A DNA stretch of 38,265 nt. Origin: Algicola sp. (GTDB lineage: Bacteria > Bacteroidota > Bacteroidia > Flavobacteriales > Flavobacteriaceae). This document shows, piece by piece, positions 16,224-25,546 of this stretch (position 1 is its first letter; each line of letters begins with the position of its first letter). The position numbers were made by a program, and so were the translations under genes. The stretch is taken from positions 1-38,265 of the forward strand of contig JAAEZN010000026.1 of assembly GCA_018222835.1 (NCBI GenBank), written 5' to 3'. The notes under the pieces were generated by a model. That model was not told where the DNA came from. It searched no databases and saw only the letters and a program-made list of their open reading frames with translations.

Positions 16224-17648
16224 ATGGAGTGTATTAGTGTGTTCGATATGCTAAAGATAGGCGTGGGGCCTTCCAGCTCACATACGCTTGGACCCTGGCG
16301 GGCCGCCGAACGGTGGATAGCCGAACTTGAAGAACAGAAGGTCTTCAATAACGTTCAGCACGTAAAAGTCCATCTCTATGGCTCACTTTGTCTCACAGGA
16401 AAGGGTCACGCCACGGACATTGCCGTGGTTATGGGGCTAATGGGTACCGACCCGGAAACTGTGGAAATTGACAGTATTTCAGGAAGTATTGACAGTATCA
16501 AGGCAGAAAACCAATTGAACTTTGGAGGAAAGAGAGCAATCCCTTTCAGTTTTCAGAACGATATCCTCTTTAAAAAAGAGTTTTTGCCCTTCCATGCCAA
16601 CGGTATGCTGTTCGAAGCAACATTAAACAACGGAACCGTTTTCTCCGAAACATATTACTCAATTGGTGGTGGATTTGTGGTAAAAGAAGAGCGAACCCAT
16701 GCCAAGGAAAACAAAGAAACGTTTAAAACCTTTCCGCACCCCGTAAAAACAGGCAACGAACTTCTCGACCATTGCAATACACAAAATAAATCCATCTCCA
16801 CTATTGTGATGGAAAACGAACTTTCATTGCGAACGGAACCCGAAATTGACGAGGGTATTGCCCGTATCTGGAATACCATGTTGGAGTGCATGTATGTAGG
16901 GTGCCACACCGAAGGAAAGCTTCCGGGAGGATTGAACGTTAAACGTCGTGCTTTCGAAATCCATCAAAAATTAAAAGGCAATGTCCCCTACTCCAATCCA
17001 CAGGAATGGCTGGAAAGCATTCGGGACACAGAGGTAAGGTTCCGGCAGATCATTAAATGGGTAAGCTGCTTTGCACTGAGCGTCAACGAAGTGAATGCAT
17101 CGCTCGGGCGCGTGGTCACCGCCCCTACTAATGGTAGTGCCGGCGTTATTCCCGCCGTTTTAATGTACTATATGGTAATTGAAAACCACGATGCGAACTT
17201 TGACGATGTAAAGCAGTTTTTGTTGGTAGCGAGCGAGGTGGGCAGCATCTTTAAAAAAGGAGCCACTATTTCCGCAGCTATGGGTGGCTGCCAAGCCGAA
17301 ATCGGAGTTTCTTCTGCTATGGCTGCAGCTGGCTTAACCGAGTTAATGGGCGGTTCCCCGGAACAAGTATTGATCGCTGCAGAAATTGCCATGGAGCATC
17401 ATTTGGGATTAACCTGCGACCCTATTGGTGGTTTGGTGCAAGTACCCTGCATTGAACGTAACGCCATGGGTGCCATTAAAGCAATAAATGCCGCTGAATT
17501 GGCTTTGGATACCGACCCGAAAGATTGTAAAGTTCCTTTGGATAAAGTAGTGAACACAATGTGGGAAACCGCAAAAGACATGAGTTCCAAATACAAAGAA
17601 ACCTCAGAAGGAGGTCTTGCTGTTGGCGTATTTTTAAGTGATTGTTAA
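16224..17648 (+). CDS. sdaA: L-serine ammonia-lyase (single-chain, iron-sulfur)
   Basis: 474 aa. Converts L-serine to pyruvate and ammonia. The N-terminal beta domain (about 3-160) starts [20 protein letters not shown], and the catalytic alpha domain (about 185-470) carries [16 protein letters not shown] (298-313). Likely [4Fe-4S] ligands are Cys356 ([11 protein letters not shown]), Cys398 (LTCDPIGG) and Cys409 ([12 protein letters not shown]). The very last residue is Cys474; in Legionella L-serine dehydratase the C-terminal cysteine enters the active site as fourth cluster ligand, so the same tail-in-mouth arrangement is likely here. The TTAA at 17645-17648 provides both this stop and that of the convergent gene. 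Confidence 0.96.
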   Translation: MECISVFDMLKIGVGPSSSHTLGPWRAAERWIAELEEQKVFNNVQHVKVHLYGSLCLTGKGHATDIAVVMGLMGTDPETVEIDSISGSIDSIKAENQLNFGGKRAIPFSFQNDILFKKEFLPFHANGMLFEATLNNGTVFSETYYSIGGGFVVKEERTHAKENKETFKTFPHPVKTGNELLDHCNTQNKSISTIVMENELSLRTEPEIDEGIARIWNTMLECMYVGCHTEGKLPGGLNVKRRAFEIHQKLKGNVPYSNPQEWLESIRDTEVRFRQIIKWVSCFALSVNEVNASLGRVVTAPTNGSAGVIPAVLMYYMVIENHDANFDDVKQFLLVASEVGSIFKKGATISAAMGGCQAEIGVSSAMAAAGLTELMGGSPEQVLIAAEIAMEHHLGLTCDPIGGLVQVPCIERNAMGAIKAINAAELALDTDPKDCKVPLDKVVNTMWETAKDMSSKYKETSEGGLAVGVFLSDC

Positions 17649-18121
17649 TCCATACAGCCTTCCTTGCCCCTAGTGTCTATTAGGTAAATAATCTTCCATT
17701 CGCCATCAAAATTGATGAGCTGGAACGAATTGATGCCGCAATGGCTGAACTCACCATTCAACCAAAATTCATAGCCCACCCAAGCATTGGCCATGGTCCT
17801 ATCCACTTGAATGGAGAAAGAAGTAAGTTTTTCCTCAAACTTCATGGTTTCAGGGATACCAACTATAGATTTTAGAAAATTTGGAAATTCCTCTGTTTTA
17901 AAAAGTGTCTTGCCTTCGGGGTTCCTCCCAGTGGTCTGCAAAACAATTTCGTTGGCTACGATACTTTTAATAATTGTGGAGTCTTGCTTGTGGAATCCAT
18001 CAAAAAAAGTTTCGATTACTTGTTTAACTTCATTCTTTGCTTCCCCGGAGGGATTTGGACCTTGGGCATTTCCATAAAACGTTACGGTAAAAAGAATTAC
18101 GGCACTTAACAGTTTTCTCAT
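17645..18121 (-). CDS. Exported NTF2-like (SnoaL/DUF4440-type) protein
   Basis: 158 aa from ATG 18121 (MRKLLSAV); an upstream in-frame ATG at 18157 would place 12 polar residues before the signal peptide. Sec signal peptide ends near YGNAQG. The mature part fits the NTF2-like cone fold: long helix EAKNEVKQVIETFFDGFHKQD (D at 48), VANEIVLQTTG, FEEKLTSFSIQVDRTMANAWVGYEFWLNGEF and the closing strand NSFQLINFDGEWKIIYLIDTR. No catalytic residues can be assigned. Such periplasmic proteins are common in flavobacteria and of unknown function. Convergent with sdaA (4-bp overlap) and divergent from panB. Confidence 0.75.
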   Translation of the reverse strand: MRKLLSAVILFTVTFYGNAQGPNPSGEAKNEVKQVIETFFDGFHKQDSTIIKSIVANEIVLQTTGRNPEGKTLFKTEEFPNFLKSIVGIPETMKFEEKLTSFSIQVDRTMANAWVGYEFWLNGEFSHCGINSFQLINFDGEWKIIYLIDTRGKEGCMD

Positions 18122-18185
18122 TTTATTAGTTTTTTGATTGTCTCCTAAATTAAACAAATCTGCTTACTTTTAACCATCAAAAAAA

Positions 18186-19010
18186 ATGTCAATGTCAACA
18201 GCTAAAAAAGAGTATCGGAGGGTAACGGTAAAATCGTTGGTGGAAATGAAGAAGCATGGAGAGAAAATCAGCATGCTCACTTCCTACGACTATTCCATGG
18301 CAAAAATTGTCGATGGTGCCAACGTGGATGCCATTTTGGTGGGCGATTCCGCCAGTAATGTAATGGCGGGCCACGAAACCACTTTGCCCATTACTTTGGA
18401 CCAAATGATCTATCACGCAACCTCTGTTGTGAGGGCGGCCAAAAGAGCCTTAGTTGTTGTTGACATTCCTTTTGGGAGTTACCAAGGTGACTCCAAAGAA
18501 GCGTTGCGTTCCGCCATCCGAATTATGAAAGAAAGTGGTGCGCATGCAGTAAAGGTCGAAGGTGGCGAAGAAATTAAGATATCCATCAGCCGAATTTTGG
18601 AAGCTGGAATCCCGGTGATGGGCCACTTGGGACTTACCCCACAATCCATCTATAAATTTGGAACCTACACGGTACGCGCCAAAGAAGAAGAAGAGGCCGA
18701 AAAATTAAAGTCCGATGCCAAATTATTGGAAGAACTGGGCTGCTTTGCTATTGTTTTGGAAAAAATACCCGCAAAATTAGCCAAAGAGGTGGCGGAAAGT
18801 GTATCCATTCCAATTATTGGTATCGGTGCAGGTGGCGGTGTAGATGGACAAGTTTTGGTAGTGCACGATATGCTGGGAATGACGCACGAATTCAACCCAA
18901 GGTTCTTACGTAGATACTTGAACTTATATGACGAAATGAGCAAAGCGGTTTCCCAATATGTGGATGATGTAAAAAGTCAGGATTTCCCGAACGAAGAAGA
19001 ATCGTATTAA
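18186..19010 (+). CDS. panB: 3-methyl-2-oxobutanoate hydroxymethyltransferase
   Basis: 274 aa, usual length. First committed step of pantothenate synthesis: transfers a hydroxymethyl group from methylene-tetrahydrofolate to alpha-ketoisovalerate. Family signatures: [20 protein letters not shown] (29-48), [18 protein letters not shown] (51-68) with the Mg-binding Asp, [11 protein letters not shown] (90-100), AVKVEGG (121-127), [14 protein letters not shown] and [10 protein letters not shown] with the catalytic Glu; the C-terminal part has [22 protein letters not shown]. Two in-frame ATGs (18186 and 18192) are possible. It may share transcription with the helical-bundle gene and pseudouridine synthase downstream. 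Confidence 0.97.
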   Translation: MSMSTAKKEYRRVTVKSLVEMKKHGEKISMLTSYDYSMAKIVDGANVDAILVGDSASNVMAGHETTLPITLDQMIYHATSVVRAAKRALVVVDIPFGSYQGDSKEALRSAIRIMKESGAHAVKVEGGEEIKISISRILEAGIPVMGHLGLTPQSIYKFGTYTVRAKEEEEAEKLKSDAKLLEELGCFAIVLEKIPAKLAKEVAESVSIPIIGIGAGGGVDGQVLVVHDMLGMTHEFNPRFLRRYLNLYDEMSKAVSQYVDDVKSQDFPNEEESY

Positions 19011-19110
19011 ATCGGTTGGACTTTTTGATAGTTTGATTATTGGGTTCCTTCTTTTTGATGTGATCACCTATCTTTAGGCCTCAACCCCAACAATCAATAA
19101 ATCAGTAAAA

Positions 19111-19461
19111 ATGCATCGATTTAAAGATTTGGAAATATGGAGGTTGAGCAGAAAGTTTTGTTCAGATATTTACGAAACCACATCATCATTTCCGGAAACT
19201 GAGAAATTTGGAATCACCAGTCAACTAAGAAGAGCTTCAATATCGGTCCCTTCAAATATTGCCGAGGGTTGCTCAAGAAAATCAAACAAAGATTTTTCCA
19301 GGTTTTTGGAAATTGCCATAGGTTCAATGTATGAGATCGAGACTCAATTATTAATTTCCAATGATTTGAATTTTATCAAAAGCAAAGAATTGAATATACT
19401 TTTACAAAATCTAGATATCATTTTAAAAATGACCTCCAAGTTCAAATCTTCTCTAAAGTGA
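19111..19461 (+). CDS. Four-helix bundle protein (23S rRNA-IVS/TIGR02436 family)
   Basis: 116 aa, all helical. The family core is plain: FKDLEIWRLSRKFCSDIY (4-21), FGITSQLRRASISVPSNIAE (31-50), and the GSMYEIETQLLISNDLNF stretch (70-87). This family was first noted inside intervening sequences of 23S rRNA genes but also occurs, as here, as a single gene among unrelated genes, often in Bacteroidetes. No function is established; oligomeric pentamer-like assembly is known for relatives. Its TGA overlaps the GTG start of the pseudouridine synthase (GTGA), implying translational coupling. Its position between panB and the synthase suggests insertion into an older pair. Confidence 0.88.
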   Translation: MHRFKDLEIWRLSRKFCSDIYETTSSFPETEKFGITSQLRRASISVPSNIAEGCSRKSNKDFSRFLEIAIGSMYEIETQLLISNDLNFIKSKELNILLQNLDIILKMTSKFKSSLK

Positions 19462-20183
19462 GTTCCAAAAATCCAAAAACCCAGGAGTCCAACAGATCAA
19501 ACCCCTCCAATCTTCAAGTGCTTTTTGAGGATAATCACCTTATTGTTGTAAATAAACGTGCTGGAGATATTGTACAGGGCGACAAAACCGGAGACGAGCC
19601 TTTGAGCGAAGTCGTAAAACAATATATCAAAGCGAAATATAACAAGCCTGGCAACGTGTACTTGGGCGTTGTGCACCGGCTGGACAGACCTACTTCCGGA
19701 ATAGTTCTCTTTGCAAAAACTTCGAAGGCTTTGCCCCGTTTAAATAAGATGTTTGCAGAGGGTGATACCAAAAAAATATATTGGGCAGTAGTCAAAGATG
19801 CGCCTCCAAAAGAAAAGGATACTTTGAGCCATTGGTTGGTCAGGAATCCAAAACAGAACAAATCCTACGCCCATAACAAGGAGGTTCCCAATAGCAAAAA
19901 AGCAGTTTTAGATTATAAGGTTATTCAAAAATTGAACAGCTATTATTTACTGGAAATTGACTTAAAAACTGGCCGACACCATCAAATAAGGGCACAATTA
20001 GCAGCCATTGGCTGTATTATAAAAGGTGATTTAAAATATGGCGCGGACCGAAGCAACAAAGATGGTGGAATCCATTTACACGCCAGAAGTTTGGCCATGT
20101 TGCATCCTGTAAAAAAAGAACCCATTGCCTTTTTGGCCCCTCCTCCGGACGACCCCGTATGGAATGCTTGCATTAACGAGTAA
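19458..20183 (+). CDS. RluA-family RNA pseudouridine synthase
   Basis: 241 aa with a GTG start overlapping the preceding stop. Isomerises uridine to pseudouridine in rRNA or tRNA. The catalytic motif is HRLDRPTSGIVLFAKTS (73-89) with Asp76; further landmarks are NHLIVVNKRAGDIVQ (26-40) at the N-terminal end and LLEIDLKTGRHHQIRAQLAA near 160-180. There is no N-terminal S4 domain, so it is the short RluA/TruC-like type rather than RluD. The target site cannot be told from sequence alone. A more downstream ATG is not available before the core fold. Its last 11 bp overlap the convergent gene. Confidence 0.92.
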   Translation: MSSKNPKTQESNRSNPSNLQVLFEDNHLIVVNKRAGDIVQGDKTGDEPLSEVVKQYIKAKYNKPGNVYLGVVHRLDRPTSGIVLFAKTSKALPRLNKMFAEGDTKKIYWAVVKDAPPKEKDTLSHWLVRNPKQNKSYAHNKEVPNSKKAVLDYKVIQKLNSYYLLEIDLKTGRHHQIRAQLAAIGCIIKGDLKYGADRSNKDGGIHLHARSLAMLHPVKKEPIAFLAPPPDDPVWNACINE

Positions 20184-21717
20184 GAGCCACGGCTTTTTCC
20201 CGAATAATTTGGGAAACAGGTTTATTGTGCAAGTGACTTTCCAGCCAAGATAGAATGTCCAAATAAAGAAATGCCCTTTTTTCATAGGGATGGTTCTCGT
20301 ATTTCTTAAGCTCATTGTACAGTTTCTGGAACTCCCCTTTTAAATCAGTCGGATAAATATCCCCAAGGTTTCTTAGAAACTTGATCATCTCCTTTTGCAC
20401 CTCGTGTAAATCGTTCATTTTCAATAGAAACTTGTAAGTACTTTTAAGCTGTACTTCCAAATGATAATCCATCCCGGCCTCATAATGTGCCACAAGGCTC
20501 AACACTCTGGCAAAGCACATTAAATCTTCGCGCATTTTTAGCTGCTTGTTGGATATTATCTTTTTAAGATAAGCGATACAGTTCTTGTTATCCCCGTTTC
20601 CAAAATATAAGCATGCAATTTTATAATAGAGCAACATAATATGGTGCTCATCAATCTGCTGCCTGTGTTTTTTAATGCCGTATTCGATAATATTAACCAA
20701 ATAAATGCCTTTATCGAACGTCCCTTCCAAAAAATGAAGATTCAACTTATTCGTGTTAATGTACAAAAAGGCAAGTGATGCAATATTATCGTTCTTAGGA
20801 AACCTATCATCATTTACCTGCTCTTCCAAACGCTCCAAAGTCTCTCTAAACTGTGATGCATACTTCACAAAGAAAAGAGATTCCAATAGATAGTGGTTCC
20901 CTTTTAAAAAAAACACTGGGTTCAGGGAAATCATATGCTCATTCTCATAGAACAAGTCCACCCATTTGCTGGAATACTTATAGGCTGACAAAAAGTCTTG
21001 GATAAGCAAACTGTACCACAAATGTGCCTTGTAAAGCCACAGTTTTTCACGAAAACCCATTTTTTCAATGTCGTACTCGGGCATGTGTCCTTCAAAATAG
21101 GTCCTAACCTTTTTAAGATCCTCATCGCTTCTTACGTAGCCCACTTTTAACATTGTGCCGTACAATTGCAACGAAAGGTTGGAAAGTTTACTGGTGAGAA
21201 CATTTAAGGCAGATAGCTCTTTTGCTTCAACCGCAAGTTCGTCCGCCCTATCCGGAATACTACGTGTTATATATTGGGTCTCTATAACCTTTTCCAGCTC
21301 AACAATTTCATACGCTACGTTCTTCTCCTCATTTTCTATGGCGAAACTTTTTGCCTTCTCCAAAATCTTCAGGCTTTGCTTATACAGTCCCTTCTGATAT
21401 AAAATTGTAGCAAAATCCAATTGCTCCCGTATCTGAATGCGTACATTTTGGTTTACGGGGTTCAATCTCAAGCTCACCAAAATCTGTTTGTACAAATGCG
21501 CCTTGAGGTTGGAGAGTTGTGATTTCTTAACAATGCCACTATCCAAAATCTGCTTTTCATCATACTTTCTCATTTTGTCCAAGAGATTGAACAAAGCCAA
21601 AAATTTTGCATCCACATTCACTCCTAATCTTCCAACGTATAATTTAAATTGACGTTTTTCGGATTTGGAAAGCGATTTCACTAAAACAAATAAGGCATCC
21701 TTATGGGCATTTGTCAT
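20173..21717 (-). CDS. Conserved helical-repeat (TPR-like) hypothetical protein
   Basis: 514 aa, cytoplasmic (no signal peptide or membrane segment), almost entirely predicted helix and rich in Leu, Lys, Glu and Tyr. Helix pairs of about 35 residues recur, for example LDFATILYQKGLYKQSLKIL (108-127), LWLYKAHLWYSLLIQDFLSA and LLYYKIACLYFGNGDNKNCI (about 375), which fits TPR-type solenoids. It begins with KDALFVLVKSLSKSEKRQFKLY. It looks like a widespread flavobacterial protein of unknown role; a scaffold or RNA/ribosome-associated role is conceivable but not supported. Convergent with the pseudouridine synthase (11-bp overlap) and divergent from leuA. Confidence 0.75.
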   Translation of the reverse strand: MTNAHKDALFVLVKSLSKSEKRQFKLYVGRLGVNVDAKFLALFNLLDKMRKYDEKQILDSGIVKKSQLSNLKAHLYKQILVSLRLNPVNQNVRIQIREQLDFATILYQKGLYKQSLKILEKAKSFAIENEEKNVAYEIVELEKVIETQYITRSIPDRADELAVEAKELSALNVLTSKLSNLSLQLYGTMLKVGYVRSDEDLKKVRTYFEGHMPEYDIEKMGFREKLWLYKAHLWYSLLIQDFLSAYKYSSKWVDLFYENEHMISLNPVFFLKGNHYLLESLFFVKYASQFRETLERLEEQVNDDRFPKNDNIASLAFLYINTNKLNLHFLEGTFDKGIYLVNIIEYGIKKHRQQIDEHHIMLLYYKIACLYFGNGDNKNCIAYLKKIISNKQLKMREDLMCFARVLSLVAHYEAGMDYHLEVQLKSTYKFLLKMNDLHEVQKEMIKFLRNLGDIYPTDLKGEFQKLYNELKKYENHPYEKRAFLYLDILSWLESHLHNKPVSQIIREKAVALTR

Positions 21718-21751
21718 CGTAAAAAATATTAATTATAATATTGATTATCAG

Positions 21752-21763
21752 TGATATATATCA
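21752..21763. repeat. Palindrome TGATATATATCA in the leuA upstream region
   Basis: Perfect 12-bp palindrome in the 146-bp region between the divergent helical-repeat gene and leuA, about 100 bp before the leuA start. No Leu-rich leader peptide or attenuator is seen ahead of leuA. A regulator-binding role is possible, but AT-rich palindromes arise by chance. Confidence 0.25.
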
Positions 21764-21863
21764 ACAAAAAAGCAATTTAACGTTGTAACGGATACATAAT
21801 CGCTTTTCGTCTTCTACCCTCCTTCTCTATTTTCGTAAGTCATAGAAAAAACAGGTTGATATA

Positions 21864-23036
21864 ATGGGTAAAGATAAGGTAGAAATTTTTGACACAACGT
21901 TACGAGACGGAGAACAGGTACCAGGTTGTAAACTGGACACCGAACAAAAATTAATCATTGCCGAACGATTGGATGAACTTGGTGTTGATGTAATCGAAGC
22001 AGGGTTTCCCATATCTAGCCCCGGTGATTTTAAATCTGTCAACGAAATTGCCAAATTGGTTAAAAATGCAACCGTTTGCGGATTGACCCGTGCAGTAAGA
22101 AAAGATATCGAAGTGGCCGCCGAAGCCATTAAAGATGCTAAAAGACCAAGGATTCATACTGGAATCGGAACTTCCGAATCCCACATTAAATATAAATTCA
22201 ATTCTACCCAAGACAAAATTATTGAACGTGCTGTTGAAGCCGTATCCTATGCAAAGTCTTTTGTAGAGGATGTAGAATTTTATGCTGAAGATGCCGGTAG
22301 GACCGACAATGAGTTTTTAGCGAGAATCTGCGAAGCGGTTATCAAAGCTGGAGCAACAGTACTCAATATTCCGGACACAACAGGCTACTGCCTACCCGAG
22401 GAGTATGGTGCCAAAATGAAGTATTTGAAGGAGAACGTAACCGGGATCGATAAGGCCATACTTTCCTGCCATTGCCACAATGACCTAGGGTTGGCCACAG
22501 CAAATTCCATTGCCGGGGTAATCAACGGAGCCAGGCAAATTGAGTGTACCATTAATGGTATCGGTGAAAGGGCCGGGAACACTTCTTTAGAAGAGGTTGT
22601 GATGATCATGAGACAACACCCGTACTTGAACCTGGATACGAATATTAACAGCAAATTACTTTGGGATACCAGTAACATGGTTTCGCAAAAAATGGGAATG
22701 CCCGTACAGCCCAACAAGGCCATTGTAGGCTCCAATGCGTTTGCCCACAGCTCGGGAATACACCAAGACGGAGTAATCAAACAAAGGGAAACCTACGAAA
22801 TAATAGACCCAAAAGATGTAGGTGTCAGTGAATCATCTATCGTGCTTACGGCACGTAGCGGACGTGCTGCACTCGCCTATAGAGCAAAAAATATAGGTTA
22901 CGAACTTACCAAGCTTCAATTGGATGCGGTATATCAAAACTTTTTGCAGTATGCAGATAGGAAAAAAGAAATTTTGGATGAAGACATTCACGAGATCGTT
23001 GAAACCAGCGATATCGGAATGAAAAGTTTAGCTTAA
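21864..23036 (+). CDS. leuA: 2-isopropylmalate synthase (short form, no LeuA dimer domain)
   Basis: 390 aa. Condenses acetyl-CoA with 2-oxoisovalerate, the first step of leucine synthesis. The DRE-TIM barrel has DTTLRDGEQ (10-18), [11 protein letters not shown] (203-213), [14 protein letters not shown] (231-244) and HSSGIHQDG near 295. The protein stops after the linker subdomains; the roughly 120-residue C-terminal regulatory domain that binds leucine in about 510-aa LeuA proteins is missing, so feedback inhibition by leucine should be absent or different (inference). A homocitrate synthase or citramalate synthase is an alternative, but the leuB neighbour 13 bp downstream favours LeuA. leuC and leuD are not in this window. 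Confidence 0.93.
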   Translation: MGKDKVEIFDTTLRDGEQVPGCKLDTEQKLIIAERLDELGVDVIEAGFPISSPGDFKSVNEIAKLVKNATVCGLTRAVRKDIEVAAEAIKDAKRPRIHTGIGTSESHIKYKFNSTQDKIIERAVEAVSYAKSFVEDVEFYAEDAGRTDNEFLARICEAVIKAGATVLNIPDTTGYCLPEEYGAKMKYLKENVTGIDKAILSCHCHNDLGLATANSIAGVINGARQIECTINGIGERAGNTSLEEVVMIMRQHPYLNLDTNINSKLLWDTSNMVSQKMGMPVQPNKAIVGSNAFAHSSGIHQDGVIKQRETYEIIDPKDVGVSESSIVLTARSGRAALAYRAKNIGYELTKLQLDAVYQNFLQYADRKKEILDEDIHEIVETSDIGMKSLA

Positions 23037-23049
23037 ACAACGACTTTAT

Positions 23050-24168
23050 ATGGCTTTAAAAATAGCATTGCTTCCCGGTGATGGCGTAGGACCAGAAGTA
23101 TTGGCCCAAACGGTAAAATGTTTGGAAGCTGTTGAGGAAAGATTCAATCAACATTTTCTTTTTAAGGAAGCTCCCGTAGGAGCTATCGCTATTGATAAAA
23201 AAGGGGTTCCCTTGCCCAATACAACGCTAAAATTATGCAAAGAGGCCGATGCCGTTCTTTTTGGCGCCATTGGTGACCCAAAGTACGACAATGACCCTGA
23301 GGCCAAGGTTCGTCCCGAACAAGGGTTGCTACAATTACGCAAAGAACTTGGATTGTTCGCCAACATTAGACCCGTTATGGCCTACCCAACTTTGTTGGAC
23401 AAGTCGCCCTTGAAACGCGAGGTAATCCGAGGAACGGATTTTGTTATCTATAGAGAGCTTACGGGCGGCATATATTTTGGTGAGAAAAAATTGAACGAGG
23501 AAGGCACCAAGGCTTCCGACCTTTGCGAATATACCGAAGAAGAAATTAGCCGTATAACACATTTGGCCTTTAAAGCGGCCAAGAGCAGAAAAAAGAGGTT
23601 GACTTTGGTAGATAAGGCAAATGTACTGGAGTCTTCGAGGCTTTGGCGCAAAGTGGTGACCAAAATTGGCGAAAGCTATCCAGAGGTAACATTGGACTAT
23701 TTATTTGTGGACAATGCAGCAATGCAGATTATCCTTAACCCCAAACAGTTCGATGTTATTTTAACGGAAAATATGTTCGGTGACATCATCTCTGGCGAAG
23801 GCAGTGTAATTGGGGGATCCATCGGTTTGTTGGCCTCAGCTTCTGTTGGCGAGGAAAATGCCCTGTTCGAACCCATCCATGGATCATATCCACAAGCCAA
23901 GGGTAAAGACATTGCCAATCCTATTGCCTCCATCCTTTCTGCCGCCATGCTTTTGGAACATTTTGGTTTAAGCGAAGAGGCATTGGCCGTTAAAAAAGCA
24001 GTGGACAAATCGTTGGAAAAGGGAATAGTTACCCCAGACTTAAAAAAGGACAGCCAATACGGCACTAATCAAGTCGGGGACTTTATCGCCCACAGCATTG
24101 TTGATTTTGAAGATGACACCCTAATGAACGATGAAAACATCGATTTGGGCAAATCGACCATTATATAG
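23050..24168 (+). CDS. leuB: 3-isopropylmalate dehydrogenase
   Basis: 372 aa. Oxidises and decarboxylates 3-isopropylmalate with NAD+ in leucine synthesis. Features of the family: KIALLPGDGVGPEVLAQTVK (3-22), VRPEQGLLQLRKELGLFANI near 87-106, TDFVIYRELTGGIYFGEK near 129-147, VDKANVLESSRLWRK near 197 and the Mg/substrate segment VDNAAMQIILNPKQFDVILT with its Asp residues, then GSIGLLASASVG and FEPIHGSYP. It directly follows leuA and should be cotranscribed. Its last 8 bp overlap the convergent TlpA-like gene. Confidence 0.97.
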   Translation: MALKIALLPGDGVGPEVLAQTVKCLEAVEERFNQHFLFKEAPVGAIAIDKKGVPLPNTTLKLCKEADAVLFGAIGDPKYDNDPEAKVRPEQGLLQLRKELGLFANIRPVMAYPTLLDKSPLKREVIRGTDFVIYRELTGGIYFGEKKLNEEGTKASDLCEYTEEEISRITHLAFKAAKSRKKRLTLVDKANVLESSRLWRKVVTKIGESYPEVTLDYLFVDNAAMQIILNPKQFDVILTENMFGDIISGEGSVIGGSIGLLASASVGEENALFEPIHGSYPQAKGKDIANPIASILSAAMLLEHFGLSEEALAVKKAVDKSLEKGIVTPDLKKDSQYGTNQVGDFIAHSIVDFEDDTLMNDENIDLGKSTII

Positions 24169-25417
24169 CCCCATCGTTTTTACCCATATCTTCGGAAGCG
24201 GTCAATTCCTTAATAGTTTTATTGAACTCTTTCTTGAACTCAATAAATTTATCTCCAGTGGCCGGCCCGTTAAAACCTGTATGGATTTTCCTTACATCCC
24301 CATTTTTATCTATATAAATGGTTGTTGGGTAGGACAAAATGTGGTTTAACATAGGTAATTTTTCGTTGGCCTTTTGTTTGTTGGATGTTCCGTATTGCGC
24401 CAATAATATAGGGTAAGGCACTTCTTCCCGTTCTTTTAAGCGCTGTATCCCTTCAAAAGCTTTTTCCTCTGTTTTTGCATACTCAAAAGCGAGACCTACA
24501 AATTGCAAATCCAAATCTGGGTTGTTTTTGATGAAATCCACATAAAAACGAGTTTCGTCCAAACAATTGGGGCACCATGTCCCCATAATTTGAACCAAAA
24601 CCGTTTTATTTTTGAATATGGGATCCTCCATAGTCACCACCTCCCCTTCTGTATTGGGAAAAGAAAAGTCAAACTTATCATATCCCTCCCTCAAATATGT
24701 GAGGCTATTGGAATCGGGTAAGTCAAAAGCTTCGTTTCTTGCCCCCATAAATTCTTGAACGGTATGCTCTCCGGAATAAAAAGTGCCATTTAAAGTACTA
24801 TCTGTTACCTGGGCCAAGAATAGAAATACGTGTGAGCCATCAAAAGCCGACAATTTAAGACTATCTCCAGTAACCACACCATCCAAATAGCGGTAATCCC
24901 CTGTTTTTGTTCTAAAGGTCCCTTTAACTTTGTTACCGTTTTGCATAAAAATACCCTTGGCCGGATACTCCCCTTCTGTATTTACATTAAAGTAGGTCTC
25001 CCAAATACCGGAAATGTTAACCTCGGCATCCTTGTCGGTCTTAAAACGTTCTGTGGAACCGTAAGTAGCTTTAAAAGGCACACTTCTTTCCTTGCTCTCT
25101 TCAATAAATGTCCCAACTATCTGCTCGTCAGTAAAAGTGCCGGCAATATGCCCTTCAAAGATGGGCATTCGAATATCAATAGAATCACCATTAAACTTAA
25201 ACTCATCAATGGTAATCACTTCTTCCGCATTAAAGACCTGCATAATGTAATCTCCATCCATATTTTTGGACAAAGTGAACTCAAAAGGCAGATGTTGGGC
25301 ATTGGAAACTTCAATTTCGGCAAGCCATTGCCCCTCCTTAAGCTCTGGTTTTTCATTATTTTTGCAGGATGCCAATAACAAAAAAAGCCCAGCCACTACC
25401 AAAGCTATCTTATTCAT
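24161..25417 (-). CDS. TlpA-family thioredoxin-like lipoprotein
   Basis: 418 aa from ATG 25417 (MNKIALVVAG); the frame's earlier ATG at 25447 adds ten residues ahead of the signal peptide. Lipobox LLLASC, Cys18. The N-terminal half (about 20-240) is beta-rich with two similar lipocalin-like blocks (GDSIDIRMPIFEGHIAGTF and GDSLKLSAFDGSHVFLF). The C-terminal thioredoxin fold begins about 245 with active site MGTWCPNCLDE (Cys282, Cys285) and the cis-Pro loop SYPTTIYID. It should work in periplasmic disulfide exchange. Unlike the one at 7120, its N-terminal half is not the DUF4369 type. Convergent with leuB and divergent from pheT. Confidence 0.88.
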   Translation of the reverse strand: MNKIALVVAGLFLLLASCKNNEKPELKEGQWLAEIEVSNAQHLPFEFTLSKNMDGDYIMQVFNAEEVITIDEFKFNGDSIDIRMPIFEGHIAGTFTDEQIVGTFIEESKERSVPFKATYGSTERFKTDKDAEVNISGIWETYFNVNTEGEYPAKGIFMQNGNKVKGTFRTKTGDYRYLDGVVTGDSLKLSAFDGSHVFLFLAQVTDSTLNGTFYSGEHTVQEFMGARNEAFDLPDSNSLTYLREGYDKFDFSFPNTEGEVVTMEDPIFKNKTVLVQIMGTWCPNCLDETRFYVDFIKNNPDLDLQFVGLAFEYAKTEEKAFEGIQRLKEREEVPYPILLAQYGTSNKQKANEKLPMLNHILSYPTTIYIDKNGDVRKIHTGFNGPATGDKFIEFKKEFNKTIKELTASEDMGKNDGAI

Positions 25418-25546
25418 ATAGTGAGAGATTTTTCTTAAATGTAGCAATTACATTTTAATTTGAAGAATCAGTTACGGTCTAAGGTCATTATTATCGTTGA
25501 ATCTGTTGCTCTATTGTTATATATTTGTGCCCTCTAAAAATGGGGT

